NCBI GenBank assembly: GCA_964630925.1
Contig: CAZVZK010000133.1
Span: forward strand, 1 to 28,867
Origin: RGDT01 sp964630925
Lineage (GTDB): Bacteria > Planctomycetota > Planctomycetia > Gemmatales > Gemmataceae
Length of the DNA: 28,867 nt
Reading direction: 5' to 3'
The stretch's first letter is position 1, and each line of letters begins with the position of its first letter. This document shows, one piece after another, positions 21,684 through 28,867 of the stretch. The notes under the pieces are model-generated. The model did not search any database. It saw only the letters and a program-made list of their open reading frames with translations, and was not told where the DNA came from. The translations under genes and the position numbers were made by a program.

Positions 21684-22801
21684 TGACGGACGGATCGGCG
21701 GCCGAGGCCTGGATCGCGGCGCGGATGGGAGGGATCGAGTCGTCGGGCATCCGCCGGGTGTTCGACCTCGCCCGCAGCATCAAGGATCCCATCAACCTGT
21801 CCATCGGGCAGCCGGACTTCGACGTGCCCGAGGCGGTCAAGGCCGCCTGCCACGCCGCCATCGACGCCGGGCACAACGGCTACACGCCCACCCAGGGCAT
21901 CGCCGCCCTGCGCTCCGCCCTGCTCGAGCGTGTCCGCGCCCACCTCCCCGGCCAGGAGCGCGGGCTGCTCATCACCAGCGGCACGTCGGGGGCGCTGGTG
22001 CTGGCGCTGCAATGCACGGTCAACCCCGGCGACGAGGTCATCCTCTTCGACCCGTACTTCGTGATGTACCCGCACCTCGTCCGCCTCGCCGGCGGCACCC
22101 CCGTCCTCATCGACACCTACCCCGATTTCCGCATCGACGTGGAGGAGGTCCGGCGGGCCGTCACCCCGCGCACCAAGGCGATCCTCGTCAACAGCCCGGC
22201 CAACCCGACCGGCCACGTCGCCTCGCGCGAGGAGATGGAGGCGCTGGCCGGGCTGGCCGCCGAGAGGCGGGTCCTGCTCATCAGCGACGAGATCTACCGC
22301 GACTTCGTTCATGACGGGCCGTTCGTGTCGCCGGCGGAGTACAACGCGGACGTGCTGGTGATCGACGGGTTCTCGAAGTCGCACGGGATGACCGGCTGGC
22401 GGCTGGGGTTCGCGCACGGCCCGGCCCGGCTGATCGAGGAGATGATCAAGCTGCAGCAGTTCACGTTCGTGTGCGCCCCGAGCATGGTGCAGCACGCCGG
22501 GCTTGCGGCGCTCGGTGTCGATATGATGCCCCATGTGGCGGAGTACCGCGGCAAGCGCGACCTGATGCGCCGCGAGCTGGCGGGGCACTACGAGGTGGGC
22601 GGGCCGGGCGGGGCGTTCTACCTGTTCCTCCGCGCCCCCGGCGGGGGCGGGACGGCGTTCGTCGAGCGGGCCATCGGGCAGGGCCTGCTGGTGATCCCCG
22701 GCGGCGTCTTCAGCGGGCGCGACACGCACTTCCGCATCAGCTACGCCGCGGGCGAGGCGACCCTGCGGCGCGGGATCGAGGTGCTGAAACGGCTGGCGTG
22801 A
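21683..22801 (+). CDS. Class I/II PLP-dependent aminotransferase
   Basis: A 372-aa fold-type I aminotransferase. Visible are NLSIGQPDFDVPEAVK, GYTPTQGIAALR, ITSGTSGALVLALQ, NSPANPTGHV (conserved Asn-Pro), SDEIYRDF (Asp/Tyr of the PLP site), and SKSHGMTGWRLGF with the Schiff-base K232. A C-terminal FRISYA supplies the substrate carboxylate Arg. It transfers amino groups between an amino acid and a 2-oxo acid; an aspartate- or aromatic-type substrate is likely but cannot be fixed from sequence. GAGGAGG precedes the ATG by 6 nt. It overlaps the HNH stop by 1 nt. Confidence 0.92.
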   Translation: MTDGSAAEAWIAARMGGIESSGIRRVFDLARSIKDPINLSIGQPDFDVPEAVKAACHAAIDAGHNGYTPTQGIAALRSALLERVRAHLPGQERGLLITSGTSGALVLALQCTVNPGDEVILFDPYFVMYPHLVRLAGGTPVLIDTYPDFRIDVEEVRRAVTPRTKAILVNSPANPTGHVASREEMEALAGLAAERRVLLISDEIYRDFVHDGPFVSPAEYNADVLVIDGFSKSHGMTGWRLGFAHGPARLIEEMIKLQQFTFVCAPSMVQHAGLAALGVDMMPHVAEYRGKRDLMRRELAGHYEVGGPGGAFYLFLRAPGGGGTAFVERAIGQGLLVIPGGVFSGRDTHFRISYAAGEATLRRGIEVLKRLA

Positions 22802-22848
22802 GGGGGCGGGTGTCTCTGTTCTTCTTGAACCCCGGGGAGGGCGTGGCG

Positions 22849-23100
22849 ATGTCGGACGAGATCGAGATGGGCGAGGACGAGGTGGCCCGCCTGTGGCTGG
22901 CCGAGGGCACGCTCCACTACAGCGTGGCCGCCGACGTGTTCGAGGAGCCGGCGACCTGGGGGGAGGTGCTGGCGGACATGGCCAACTTCGCCGCCGAGTC
23001 GCTGGCCGAGGGCGACGCGGCGAAGCGGCAGGAGCTGCTCGACGGGATGAAGGCCACGTTCCTGGCGACGCTCGGGGGCGGGGCCAAGGCCGAAGGGTGA
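22849..23100 (+). CDS. Small acidic protein (DUF5076-like)
   Basis: An 83-aa, strongly acidic protein: MSDEIEMGEDEVARLWLAEG, then EEPATWGEVLADMANFAAES. The layout (short polar start, R.W...G, a W-centred helix) recalls DUF5076-type small proteins of unknown function; the match is from memory and weak. GGGAGGG stands 8 nt before the ATG. It lies 47 nt after the aminotransferase and 4 nt before the TIM-barrel gene, inside the operon. Confidence 0.68.
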   Translation: MSDEIEMGEDEVARLWLAEGTLHYSVAADVFEEPATWGEVLADMANFAAESLAEGDAAKRQELLDGMKATFLATLGGGAKAEG

Positions 23101-23104
23101 CGCC

Positions 23105-23902
23105 ATGCCGGGCTTCCGCGTCGGCAACCAGAGCGCCTTCTCCGCCGTCCCGCTGACGGCGCCGTTCGACCTCGCCGTCGCCCAGGGGTTCGAGGCCTTC
23201 GAGTGGTTCCCCGATAAACACGCCGACGGCGCCGGCTGGCTCGCCGGCGACCTCGACGCCCCCACGCGCCAGCACCTGCGCGGCCGCGCGCGGGACGCCG
23301 GCATCCGCCTGTCCGTCCACGCGCCGGTGTGGGCCGACCCCCTCGCCCCGCGCACGCACGGCGACCTGGAGTCGTCCCTCCGCCTGGCGGTGGACCTCGG
23401 GGCGGCGCTGCTCAACATCCACCTCACGGACCACACGCGCGTCCACGACTTCGCGTCCGCCGTGATGCCCCTGGCCCAGAGGTGCGCCATCTCCGGCGTG
23501 AAGCTGGCCATCGAGAACACGCCCGCCACCTCGCCGGAGGACTTCAACCGCCTGTTCGCCCTGCTGCCACGCGGCGCCGCCGGCATGTGCCTCGACATCG
23601 GCCACGCCAACCTGCACGCCTCGACGCACAACGACTACGTCGGGTACCTCGACAGGCTGTCCGCGGAGGTGCCGATCATCCACGCCCACCTGCACGAGAA
23701 CAACGGCGACCGCGACAGCCACATGGTGCTGTTCACTGGCCCGGCCGGGCGCGACCCGTCCGGCGTGCGTGCGCTGCTGGGCCGCCTGCGCCGCCGCGGC
23801 TTCGACGGCAGCCTGATCCTGGAGCAATGGCCGAGCCCGCCGTCGCAGCTCGTGACGGCGCGGGACCGGCTGGCGGGGCTGATCGCGGAGGGCGGGGCAT
23901 GA
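23105..23902 (+). CDS. Sugar phosphate isomerase/epimerase-like TIM barrel
   Basis: A 265-aa protein of the AP-endonuclease-2/xylose-isomerase-like barrel superfamily. The typical metal-ligand strands are visible: FEAFEWFPD, RLSVHAPVW, LLNIHLTDHTRV, KLAIENTPA, GMCLDIGHANL, IIHAHLHENNGDRDSHM and LILEQWPSP. The H...E...D.GH...H.H...E order fits divalent-metal binding at the barrel mouth. Activity could be sugar isomerisation/epimerisation or, less likely, endonuclease IV-type cleavage. The ATG lies 4 nt after the upstream stop, and its own TGA overlaps the next ATG (ATGA). Confidence 0.85.
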   Translation: MPGFRVGNQSAFSAVPLTAPFDLAVAQGFEAFEWFPDKHADGAGWLAGDLDAPTRQHLRGRARDAGIRLSVHAPVWADPLAPRTHGDLESSLRLAVDLGAALLNIHLTDHTRVHDFASAVMPLAQRCAISGVKLAIENTPATSPEDFNRLFALLPRGAAGMCLDIGHANLHASTHNDYVGYLDRLSAEVPIIHAHLHENNGDRDSHMVLFTGPAGRDPSGVRALLGRLRRRGFDGSLILEQWPSPPSQLVTARDRLAGLIAEGGA

Positions 23903-24120
23903 GCGAGGCACGGACGCCGCGGCGGATCGTCCTGATCGCCGGGGACGCCGACGACGGCCCGGTGGAGAAGGTGTTGCGCGAGTACGCCGGTGCCGAGGTG
24001 TCGGGGGCGCGGCTGCACGCCGACCTGCCGACGCTCGCCGCCGAGCATCCGGGCCGCGTGGTGGCCGGCGAGTGGCAGGGCACGCTCGGCTGGATGCGCT
24101 TCGTGTGGTGCCGGCGCTGA
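23899..24120 (+). CDS. Small hypothetical protein
   Basis: A 73-aa basic protein of no recognised family (MSEARTPRRIVLIAGDADDG, ending LGWMRFVWCRR). Its ATG overlaps the preceding stop (ATGA), so it is last in the operon and translationally coupled. A short N-terminal strand-like segment RRIVLIAGD and a C-terminal Trp/Arg tail are the only features. Confidence 0.65.
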   Translation: MSEARTPRRIVLIAGDADDGPVEKVLREYAGAEVSGARLHADLPTLAAEHPGRVVAGEWQGTLGWMRFVWCRR

Positions 24121-24255
24121 GGCGTCAGCCCGTGGCGGCGTGCCCCCAGGCTCGCCGGTCCCGCAGGGCGGGCCGGGCCTTCTTCCCGTGGGGCAGGCGT
24201 CACGCCCGATGGCGCCTGAGGTCGCCCGGCCGAGGGGAGCGGCACTTCCTTCGAG

Positions 24256-24276
24256 CTGGGGGCGAGACGCCCCCAG
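24256..24276. repeat. 9-bp stem hairpin, CTGGGGGCG-AGA-CGCCCCCAG
   Basis: Perfect 9-bp stem with a 3-nt loop in the gap between the operon ending at 24120 and the WD40 gene. A 19-nt part (24252-24270) recurs exactly at 28849-28867, so it belongs to a dispersed element. It could also help terminate the upstream operon. Confidence 0.65.
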
Positions 24277-24309
24277 ACCCCCGATTCGCGTGCCGTGTCG
24301 GCATCGCAC

Positions 24310-24331
24310 GCACGGCACGCTCACGCCGTGC
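24310..24331. terminator. Hairpin downstream of the WD40/NADAR-like genes
   Basis: GCACGGC and GCCGTGC pair perfectly around an 8-nt loop at the end of the minus-strand transcript (and downstream of the plus-strand operon). No U-run follows; a role as a weak or processing stem is possible. Confidence 0.3.
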
Positions 24332-24392
24332 CGCTCGCCTCGATCTGGAGTGCCAGCGGGCTCTTCCAGAAGAAGGTGAACTTCTCGGGCAT
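24321..24392 (-). pseudogene. Possible NADAR-like N-terminal remnant
   Basis: Eleven nucleotides after the WD40 stop, an ATG opens a 23-residue frame, MPEKFTFFWKSPLALQIEAS and a short tail. MPE.FTFFWKS resembles the start of NADAR-domain proteins (FTFFWKS.SPFSQWHP), but the SQWHP part is missing, so this would be a truncated copy. A GAGGG sequence lies about 9 nt upstream. The identification rests on about eleven residues. Confidence 0.25.
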
Positions 24393-24403
24393 CGGGCAGG
24401 CCC

Positions 24404-26335
24404 TCATCCGTTGCGCTCGTACGTTAGCGGCGAGCGGTCCCTCATGCCGCGCTTGCCCGTCAGGTCCCAGACGACGGCGGCGTTCCCCGAGTTCGCGGTC
24501 ACCAGGCCGCGCCCGTCCGGCAGGTAGCCCACAGAGTACCAGGCGCCGGGCTGATAGCCGCCCGTGAGGTGATGCGACCTCTTCCCCGTCGCCATCACCC
24601 ACACGCTCACCCAGCCGCGCGTCGCCGTCGTCGCCACCGACTTGCCGTCCGGCGACCACGCGAGGGCCGTCAACTGCTTGTGGTCGGTCTCGACGGCGCG
24701 GATGAGCTCGCCCGTCTTCGCGTCCAGCCACGTCAGCATGCTCCCCGCCGCCGTCGCCACGGTGCCGCCGTCCGGCGAGAAGCGCACGCACCCGGGCACG
24801 CCCTTCACGCCGTCCGACTTCCATCTCTCCTTGCCGTCGGCGACGGCGCGGACGCGGAAGACGCCGTCCTTGCCCGCCGTGGCCAACGTCTTGCCGTCTG
24901 GCGAGAACGCCACGTCGTCCGCCCCGCCGCGGAGGGAGAGGGTCATCTTCCCCGTGGCCAGCTCGAAGAAGGCGGTGCCCGTCAGTCCGCCGACGGCCAC
25001 CATCTTGCCGTCACGCGAGTACGCCAGTGACTCGACGCCGTCGCCGTCGGGGAGCAGGAAGGGGGCCTTCGACGTGCCGGCGGCCACGTCCCACAGGGTC
25101 ACCGCCGCGTCGCGGTTGGAGCCGGCGGTGAGGGTCTTGCCGTCCGGCGACCACGCGACGGCGGAGACGATGTCGGGCATGCGGCCGACCTCGGACTGCT
25201 TGCGGCCGGCCCAGTCCCACAGGCGGATGCGCTTGCCCGTCGTGCCGGCGGCGAGGAGCTTGCCGTCCGGCGAGAGGGCGGTCACGCCGAGCCAGTCCTC
25301 CTGGATGTACTTGCTGAAGTGGCCCCACACCTCGCGCTGGGCGCCCGTGGCCGGGTTGCGCCTGCGGGCGCCGTTCTGCTCCTCGCCGGTGATCAGGGAG
25401 CGCCCGTCCGGGGTGAAGGCCAGCGCCTGGAGGGCCACGCCCGCGTCGAGGTCGGCCTTCGCCGTCTGCTTGCCTGTGTCTGGGTCCCAGAAGCGCAGCG
25501 TGCCGTCCACGCCGCCCGACGCGATGGACACGCCGCGCGGGGCGACGGCGACGGCCAGGACGCCCGGCCCGTGCCCCTCGAAGCGACGCACCTCCTCGCC
25601 CTTCGCCGCGTCCCACAGCCGCAGCGTGCCGTCATACCCGCCTGACACAATCTGTTTGCCGCCGGGCAAGAACTCCAGGGCCGAGACGCGGCCCCGGTGG
25701 CCCTTGCACACCCGTGCCTCCTTGCCGTCCTTCGCGTCCCAGATCCTCACGGTGCCGTCCTGGCCTCCGGACGCGATCCGCCCCTCGGCGAACGCCACGG
25801 CGGACACCGGGCCCTTGTGGCCCTTGAGCGCCAGGGTCTCCTTGCCGGACGACGCATCCCAGACGCGGACCGTGCCGTCGTCGGAGCCGGCGGCGACGTG
25901 CTTGCCGTCCGGGGACCACGCCGGGCCGGCCTGGGGGACGGGCGAGCCGGGCAGGTCGAGGAGGTGGCGGCCCGTGTCGGCGCGGTAGAGGACGATGCGG
26001 TACGCGATGGGCTCGGGACGCCCGCCGGTGCGGCAGCGGGCGGCGACCACGCGGCCGTCCGGCGAGAAGGCCGTCGCGTACGTCGTCCACCCGGATTCGA
26101 ATTCGACGACGCGCCGGCCGGTGGCGATGTCCGTGATGCCGTCCGCCGCCGCGCTGCCGGACAGGACGAGGCGGCGGCCGTCGGGGGAGATGGCGACGGA
26201 GGTGACGTTGGGGCCGGAGTGGCGCTCGCGCATCGAGTTCCACTGGGCCATGTCGTGCGTGGCGGCCACCCAGTCCGGCCCGACGGCGGGGGCCAGCGTG
26301 GGGAGGAGGAGGAGTGCGAGGAGTGATCGGCGCAT
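24404..26335 (-). CDS. Secreted WD40-repeat protein
   Basis: A 643-aa protein with an N-terminal signal peptide (MRRSLLALLLLPTLAPAVG). The rest is built of WD40 blades, at least ten, with recurrent SPDGK/R...A.G..DGTVRVWD motifs, enough for one or two beta propellers. Blades near residues 140-300 are the most regular (GHKGPVSAVAF, GHRGRVSALEF, GHGPGVLAVAV); later blades drift. It should act as a protein scaffold outside the cytoplasm. Such proteins are abundant in planctomycetes. The ATG at 26335 has GGAGG 7 nt upstream; the frame is open further upstream but without signal sequence. It is followed by a possible short NADAR-like stub. Confidence 0.9.
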   Translation of the reverse strand: MRRSLLALLLLPTLAPAVGPDWVAATHDMAQWNSMRERHSGPNVTSVAISPDGRRLVLSGSAAADGITDIATGRRVVEFESGWTTYATAFSPDGRVVAARCRTGGRPEPIAYRIVLYRADTGRHLLDLPGSPVPQAGPAWSPDGKHVAAGSDDGTVRVWDASSGKETLALKGHKGPVSAVAFAEGRIASGGQDGTVRIWDAKDGKEARVCKGHRGRVSALEFLPGGKQIVSGGYDGTLRLWDAAKGEEVRRFEGHGPGVLAVAVAPRGVSIASGGVDGTLRFWDPDTGKQTAKADLDAGVALQALAFTPDGRSLITGEEQNGARRRNPATGAQREVWGHFSKYIQEDWLGVTALSPDGKLLAAGTTGKRIRLWDWAGRKQSEVGRMPDIVSAVAWSPDGKTLTAGSNRDAAVTLWDVAAGTSKAPFLLPDGDGVESLAYSRDGKMVAVGGLTGTAFFELATGKMTLSLRGGADDVAFSPDGKTLATAGKDGVFRVRAVADGKERWKSDGVKGVPGCVRFSPDGGTVATAAGSMLTWLDAKTGELIRAVETDHKQLTALAWSPDGKSVATTATRGWVSVWVMATGKRSHHLTGGYQPGAWYSVGYLPDGRGLVTANSGNAAVVWDLTGKRGMRDRSPLTYERNG

Positions 26336-26388
26336 GAGGGGGCCTCCGCGTGTGGGCTTGCAGGCTAGACGAGCCGCCGGCCCGTGTA

Positions 26389-27570
26389 TCACCCCGCCAG
26401 CTCCTTGCGGACGGCCTCGTCCTTGCTCGGCCGCCAGATGAACTGGTCCACGAAGTAGTGGTGCATGATGAAGCCGAACACGATGCCGCCGAGCAGGTAC
26501 TCCAGCGTCACGTCCCCGAATAACTTGATGCCGCTCGCCTTCAGGACGGGCACGCAGCCGGGGCGGATGTCCAGGCTGCACCCGATGAACCAGGCCCCCA
26601 CGCCCATCAGCGTCGCGCAGCCCAGGAAGATCAGGACGTGGCTGCACACCCACGCCGACAGCCCGTGCTTCGACGGGTCGATGGCCCGGTCCAGCTTCGC
26701 CCGCTGGGCGTGCCAGACGATGGCGTGGTACTGGATGTCGTGGAAGATCGTCACGAACGCCGCGAAGCCGATCAGATCCGTCGCCAGCGTGGCCGGGCTC
26801 CACGCGACGAAGACGTGCAACGGCACCACGGCCAGGAGGAACAGGGCCTTGGGCACGTTCACCGGCTCGCCTCGGCGGACGAGGGCGATCTGCCGCGCCG
26901 CGAACAGGACGGCCAGGCCGACGATCAGCCACCAGGCGGCGACGACGGCGGCCTCCTCCCAGAAGCTGATGGCGGCGGGGAGCCCCAGGTGGTGGCGCGC
27001 GTGCGGGTGACGCACCACGAGCGCCAGCAGCGGCAGGAGGAGCCCGCCGTAGAGCAGGGCGTTATCGACCCAGCGGTCGGCGTCGGCCGTGTCGCCGTTC
27101 TTCCGCTTGTACAGGGCCATGATGCCGTAGTGCTGGCGGACGACGTGCCAGTACGCCCAGAGCTGGAGGAAGACGAACACGGCGGCGAAGGGGGCCAGGT
27201 GGAGTTTGGCCACCTCGGGCGATCCCCAGGTGAACATGAAGTACCCGATCAGGAGCGCGGCGGGGCCGATGAGCGGGAAGAGGAGGGAGCCGTACAGGAG
27301 CCGTGGCCGCTTCGCGCGCTCGACGGGGTCCATGTAGGTGCGGACGTAGGTGCCGAAGAAGTGCGGGACGTCGAGCAGGACGTACCAGACCAGCCAGATG
27401 GTGGCCATCGACCAGCCGACGACGGCGTACAGGGCGAACAGCAGGTACCCGCCCAGGGCGCCGCCGATGAACCAGGGCAGGTCGGTCCAGGGCCCGGCGA
27501 TCCACTTGCAGGAGAAGCGGGCGCGCGTCGCGGCCAGGGATTCAGGCGGGGCGATCTCGCCGGCGCTCAT
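26389..27570 (-). CDS. Histidine-rich polytopic membrane protein
   Basis: A 393-aa integral membrane protein with about eight to ten predicted helices. Unusual conserved-looking His motifs sit near helix ends: DVPHFFGTYVRTY (about 68-80), YWHVVRQHYGIM (about 145-155), FHDIQYHAIVWHAQ (about 277-290) and MHHYFVDQFIWR (about 370-381). The HxxxQH, HxxQYH and HH spacing resembles metal ligands in membrane di-iron or related oxygenase-like proteins, but I recognise no named family. The start at 27570 has GAGGATG 8 nt upstream. The WD40 gene begins about 53 nt downstream of its stop, so the two may be cotranscribed. Function unknown. Confidence 0.75.
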   Translation of the reverse strand: MSAGEIAPPESLAATRARFSCKWIAGPWTDLPWFIGGALGGYLLFALYAVVGWSMATIWLVWYVLLDVPHFFGTYVRTYMDPVERAKRPRLLYGSLLFPLIGPAALLIGYFMFTWGSPEVAKLHLAPFAAVFVFLQLWAYWHVVRQHYGIMALYKRKNGDTADADRWVDNALLYGGLLLPLLALVVRHPHARHHLGLPAAISFWEEAAVVAAWWLIVGLAVLFAARQIALVRRGEPVNVPKALFLLAVVPLHVFVAWSPATLATDLIGFAAFVTIFHDIQYHAIVWHAQRAKLDRAIDPSKHGLSAWVCSHVLIFLGCATLMGVGAWFIGCSLDIRPGCVPVLKASGIKLFGDVTLEYLLGGIVFGFIMHHYFVDQFIWRPSKDEAVRKELAG

Positions 27571-27698
27571 GGGGCATCCTCACGGGGTTTCCATCTGAGA
27601 TAGCGAGGCGCAGCCACCCCGGCGATCCCCCGCGCATGCTGACCTTCCCTTCCGGCCGCCGGCATGAGATACTCCCCACACATGGAGGTATCACGCCG

Positions 27699-28867
27699 AT
27701 GACGCCGCGCATCAAGCCGCTGCCCGACCTCGTCGTCAACCAGATCGCCGCCGGCGAGGTCATCGAGCGGCCCGCCAGCGTCGTCAAGGAGCTGCTGGAG
27801 AACTCCGCCGACGCCGGCAGTACGCGCATCGAGATCGACGCCGAGAACGGCGGCCAGGACCTGATCCGCGTGGTCGATGACGGCTGCGGCATCCACCCCG
27901 ACGACCTCGCCCTCGCCTTCGCCCCCCACGCCACCAGCAAGCTCCAGCACGCCGACGACCTGTTCCGCGTCGGCACCTTCGGCTTCCGCGGCGAGGCGCT
28001 CGCGTCGGTCGGCGGGGTGGCCCACGTCACCCTTCAATCACGCCCGCGCGCCCTCGACTCCGGCGCCGCCGTCGAGTGCCACGGCAGCGAGCTGGCCTCC
28101 ATGCGTCCGTGGAACGGCGCACCGGGCACACGCATCGAGGTGCGTCAGCTCTTCTTCAACACACCCGTCCGCCGCAAGTTCCTCAAGACGGCGGCCACGG
28201 AGATCGGGCACATCTCCGAGACGGTCATCCGCCTGGCCCTGGCCCACGCCCGCCACGAGGATCTGGCCGGCCTGCACATCGTGCTGCGCCACAACGGCAA
28301 GATCGTCCACGACATCCCCGCCGGCACGCGCCTCCGCGAGCGCATCGCCCTGTTCTTCGGCCAGGAGACCGGCAAGCACCTCTACGAGGTGAAGTCCGAG
28401 GCCGGGCCGGCGAAGCTCCACGGCTACATCGTCCACCCCTCCTGCGACCGCGGCAACGCCCGCACGCAGTACCTGTTCGTCAACGGCCGGTGGATACGCG
28501 ACCGCTCCCTCGGCCACGCCATCCAGGAGGCGTATCGCGGGCTGTTGATGACGGGCCGCTACGCCGCCGCGTTCCTGTTCCTCGAATTGCCGCACGACCA
28601 GGTGGACGTGAACGTGCACCCGACGAAGGCGGAGGTGCGGTTCCGGCACCCGCAGGCGCTGCACCACCTCGTCTACACGGCGATCAAGGCGCGGCTGCGC
28701 GAGGAGAACCTCGTGGCCCGCCTCCAGGCCGCCCCGCCGCCCTCGATGGAGCCGACGGCCCCGCTCGGCCTGCCGCCGCGCGCGCCCGCGCTGCCGTTCA
28801 GCGCCGACCCGCCCCGTCCGCCGGCGCTGCCGTTCACGCCGCCCGCTGCGAGCTGGGGGCGAGACGC
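27699..28867 (+). CDS. mutL: DNA mismatch repair protein MutL (partial, runs off the window)
   Basis: The N-terminal 389 residues of MutL are present. GHKL ATPase motifs are clear: IAAGEVIERPASVVKELLENSADAG (E34, N35), VVDDGCGI, FAPHATSK and GTFGFRGEALASV. The transducer domain follows with NTPVRRKF, YLFVNGRWIRD and VDVNVHPTKAEVRF. A Pro/Ala-rich linker begins at about residue 345 and the sequence ends inside it. MutL couples mismatch recognition to strand incision. Whether the C-terminal endonuclease motif is present cannot be seen. GGAGG precedes the ATG by 10 nt. It diverges from the membrane protein gene across a 128-nt gap. Confidence 0.97.
   Translation, partial: MTPRIKPLPDLVVNQIAAGEVIERPASVVKELLENSADAGSTRIEIDAENGGQDLIRVVDDGCGIHPDDLALAFAPHATSKLQHADDLFRVGTFGFRGEALASVGGVAHVTLQSRPRALDSGAAVECHGSELASMRPWNGAPGTRIEVRQLFFNTPVRRKFLKTAATEIGHISETVIRLALAHARHEDLAGLHIVLRHNGKIVHDIPAGTRLRERIALFFGQETGKHLYEVKSEAGPAKLHGYIVHPSCDRGNARTQYLFVNGRWIRDRSLGHAIQEAYRGLLMTGRYAAAFLFLELPHDQVDVNVHPTKAEVRFRHPQALHHLVYTAIKARLREENLVARLQAAPPPSMEPTAPLGLPPRAPALPFSADPPRPPALPFTPPAASWGRD

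Noticed and set aside
20972..23911. 979-residue minus-strand open frame
   Set aside because: Spans five well-supported plus-strand genes in antisense; no motif.

Overview
The window looks like chromosomal DNA from a very GC-rich planctomycete, most likely Gemmataceae-like. This is inferred, not proven. The signs are strong G/C at codon third positions, Shine-Dalgarno-led genes, a WD40 exported protein, a long TopA with five zinc ribbons, Rpn-type nuclease-like genes and many palindromic intergenic repeats. No rRNA, integrase, transposase or CRISPR array is visible.

Positions 1-9097 are accessory in character. A three-gene cassette comes first: a Schlafen-type AlbA_2 protein (121-1125, +), an XRE-family repressor-like protein (1203-1967, -) and a large Z1-like/SF2 helicase-type ATPase (about 2209-4740, +). 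A perfect 8-bp inverted repeat sits on a sigma70-like promoter for the regulator, between the regulator and the ATPase. Next come a small gene with a disturbed reading frame (4826-5398, -) and a stand-alone restriction-modulator/EVE-like domain protein with its own promoter and inverted repeat (5678-6157, +). A 1.5-kb gene-poor stretch follows, full of inverted repeats, a heptanucleotide tandem repeat, hairpins and an ASCH-like gene remnant. The last accessory genes are a two-gene RNA-ligase operon (7704-9035, +). The stretch ends at the 3' end of a tRNA-Leu(CAA), a common integration site for islands.

Positions 9098-19658 are mostly housekeeping: tRNA-Leu, glycogen phosphorylase (-), a two-domain polyphosphate:AMP phosphotransferase (+), DNA topoisomerase I (-) and a membrane-anchored SurA/PpiD-like protein (+). 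The two convergent or divergent gaps around topA carry long, nearly perfect inverted repeats. The one between pap and topA could work as a bidirectional terminator.

Positions 19675-24120 are a plus-strand run: an Rpn/PD-(D/E)XK-like protein, then a tightly coupled operon of membrane protein, HNH nuclease, class I/II aminotransferase, small acidic protein, sugar-isomerase-like TIM barrel and a 73-aa protein. Several of these overlap by 1-4 nt. Positions 24321-27570 (-) hold a histidine-rich polytopic membrane protein, a secreted WD40 protein and a possible NADAR-like stub. The window ends inside mutL (27699 onward, +). The last 19 bases of the window repeat part of a hairpin element at 24252-24270.

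The most interesting region is the 0.1-6.2 kb cassette: an AlbA_2 protein, a self-regulating XRE protein, a Z1-like ATPase with an unusual Walker A motif, and a DNA-modification-reader-like protein. It may be an undescribed defence or regulatory system.
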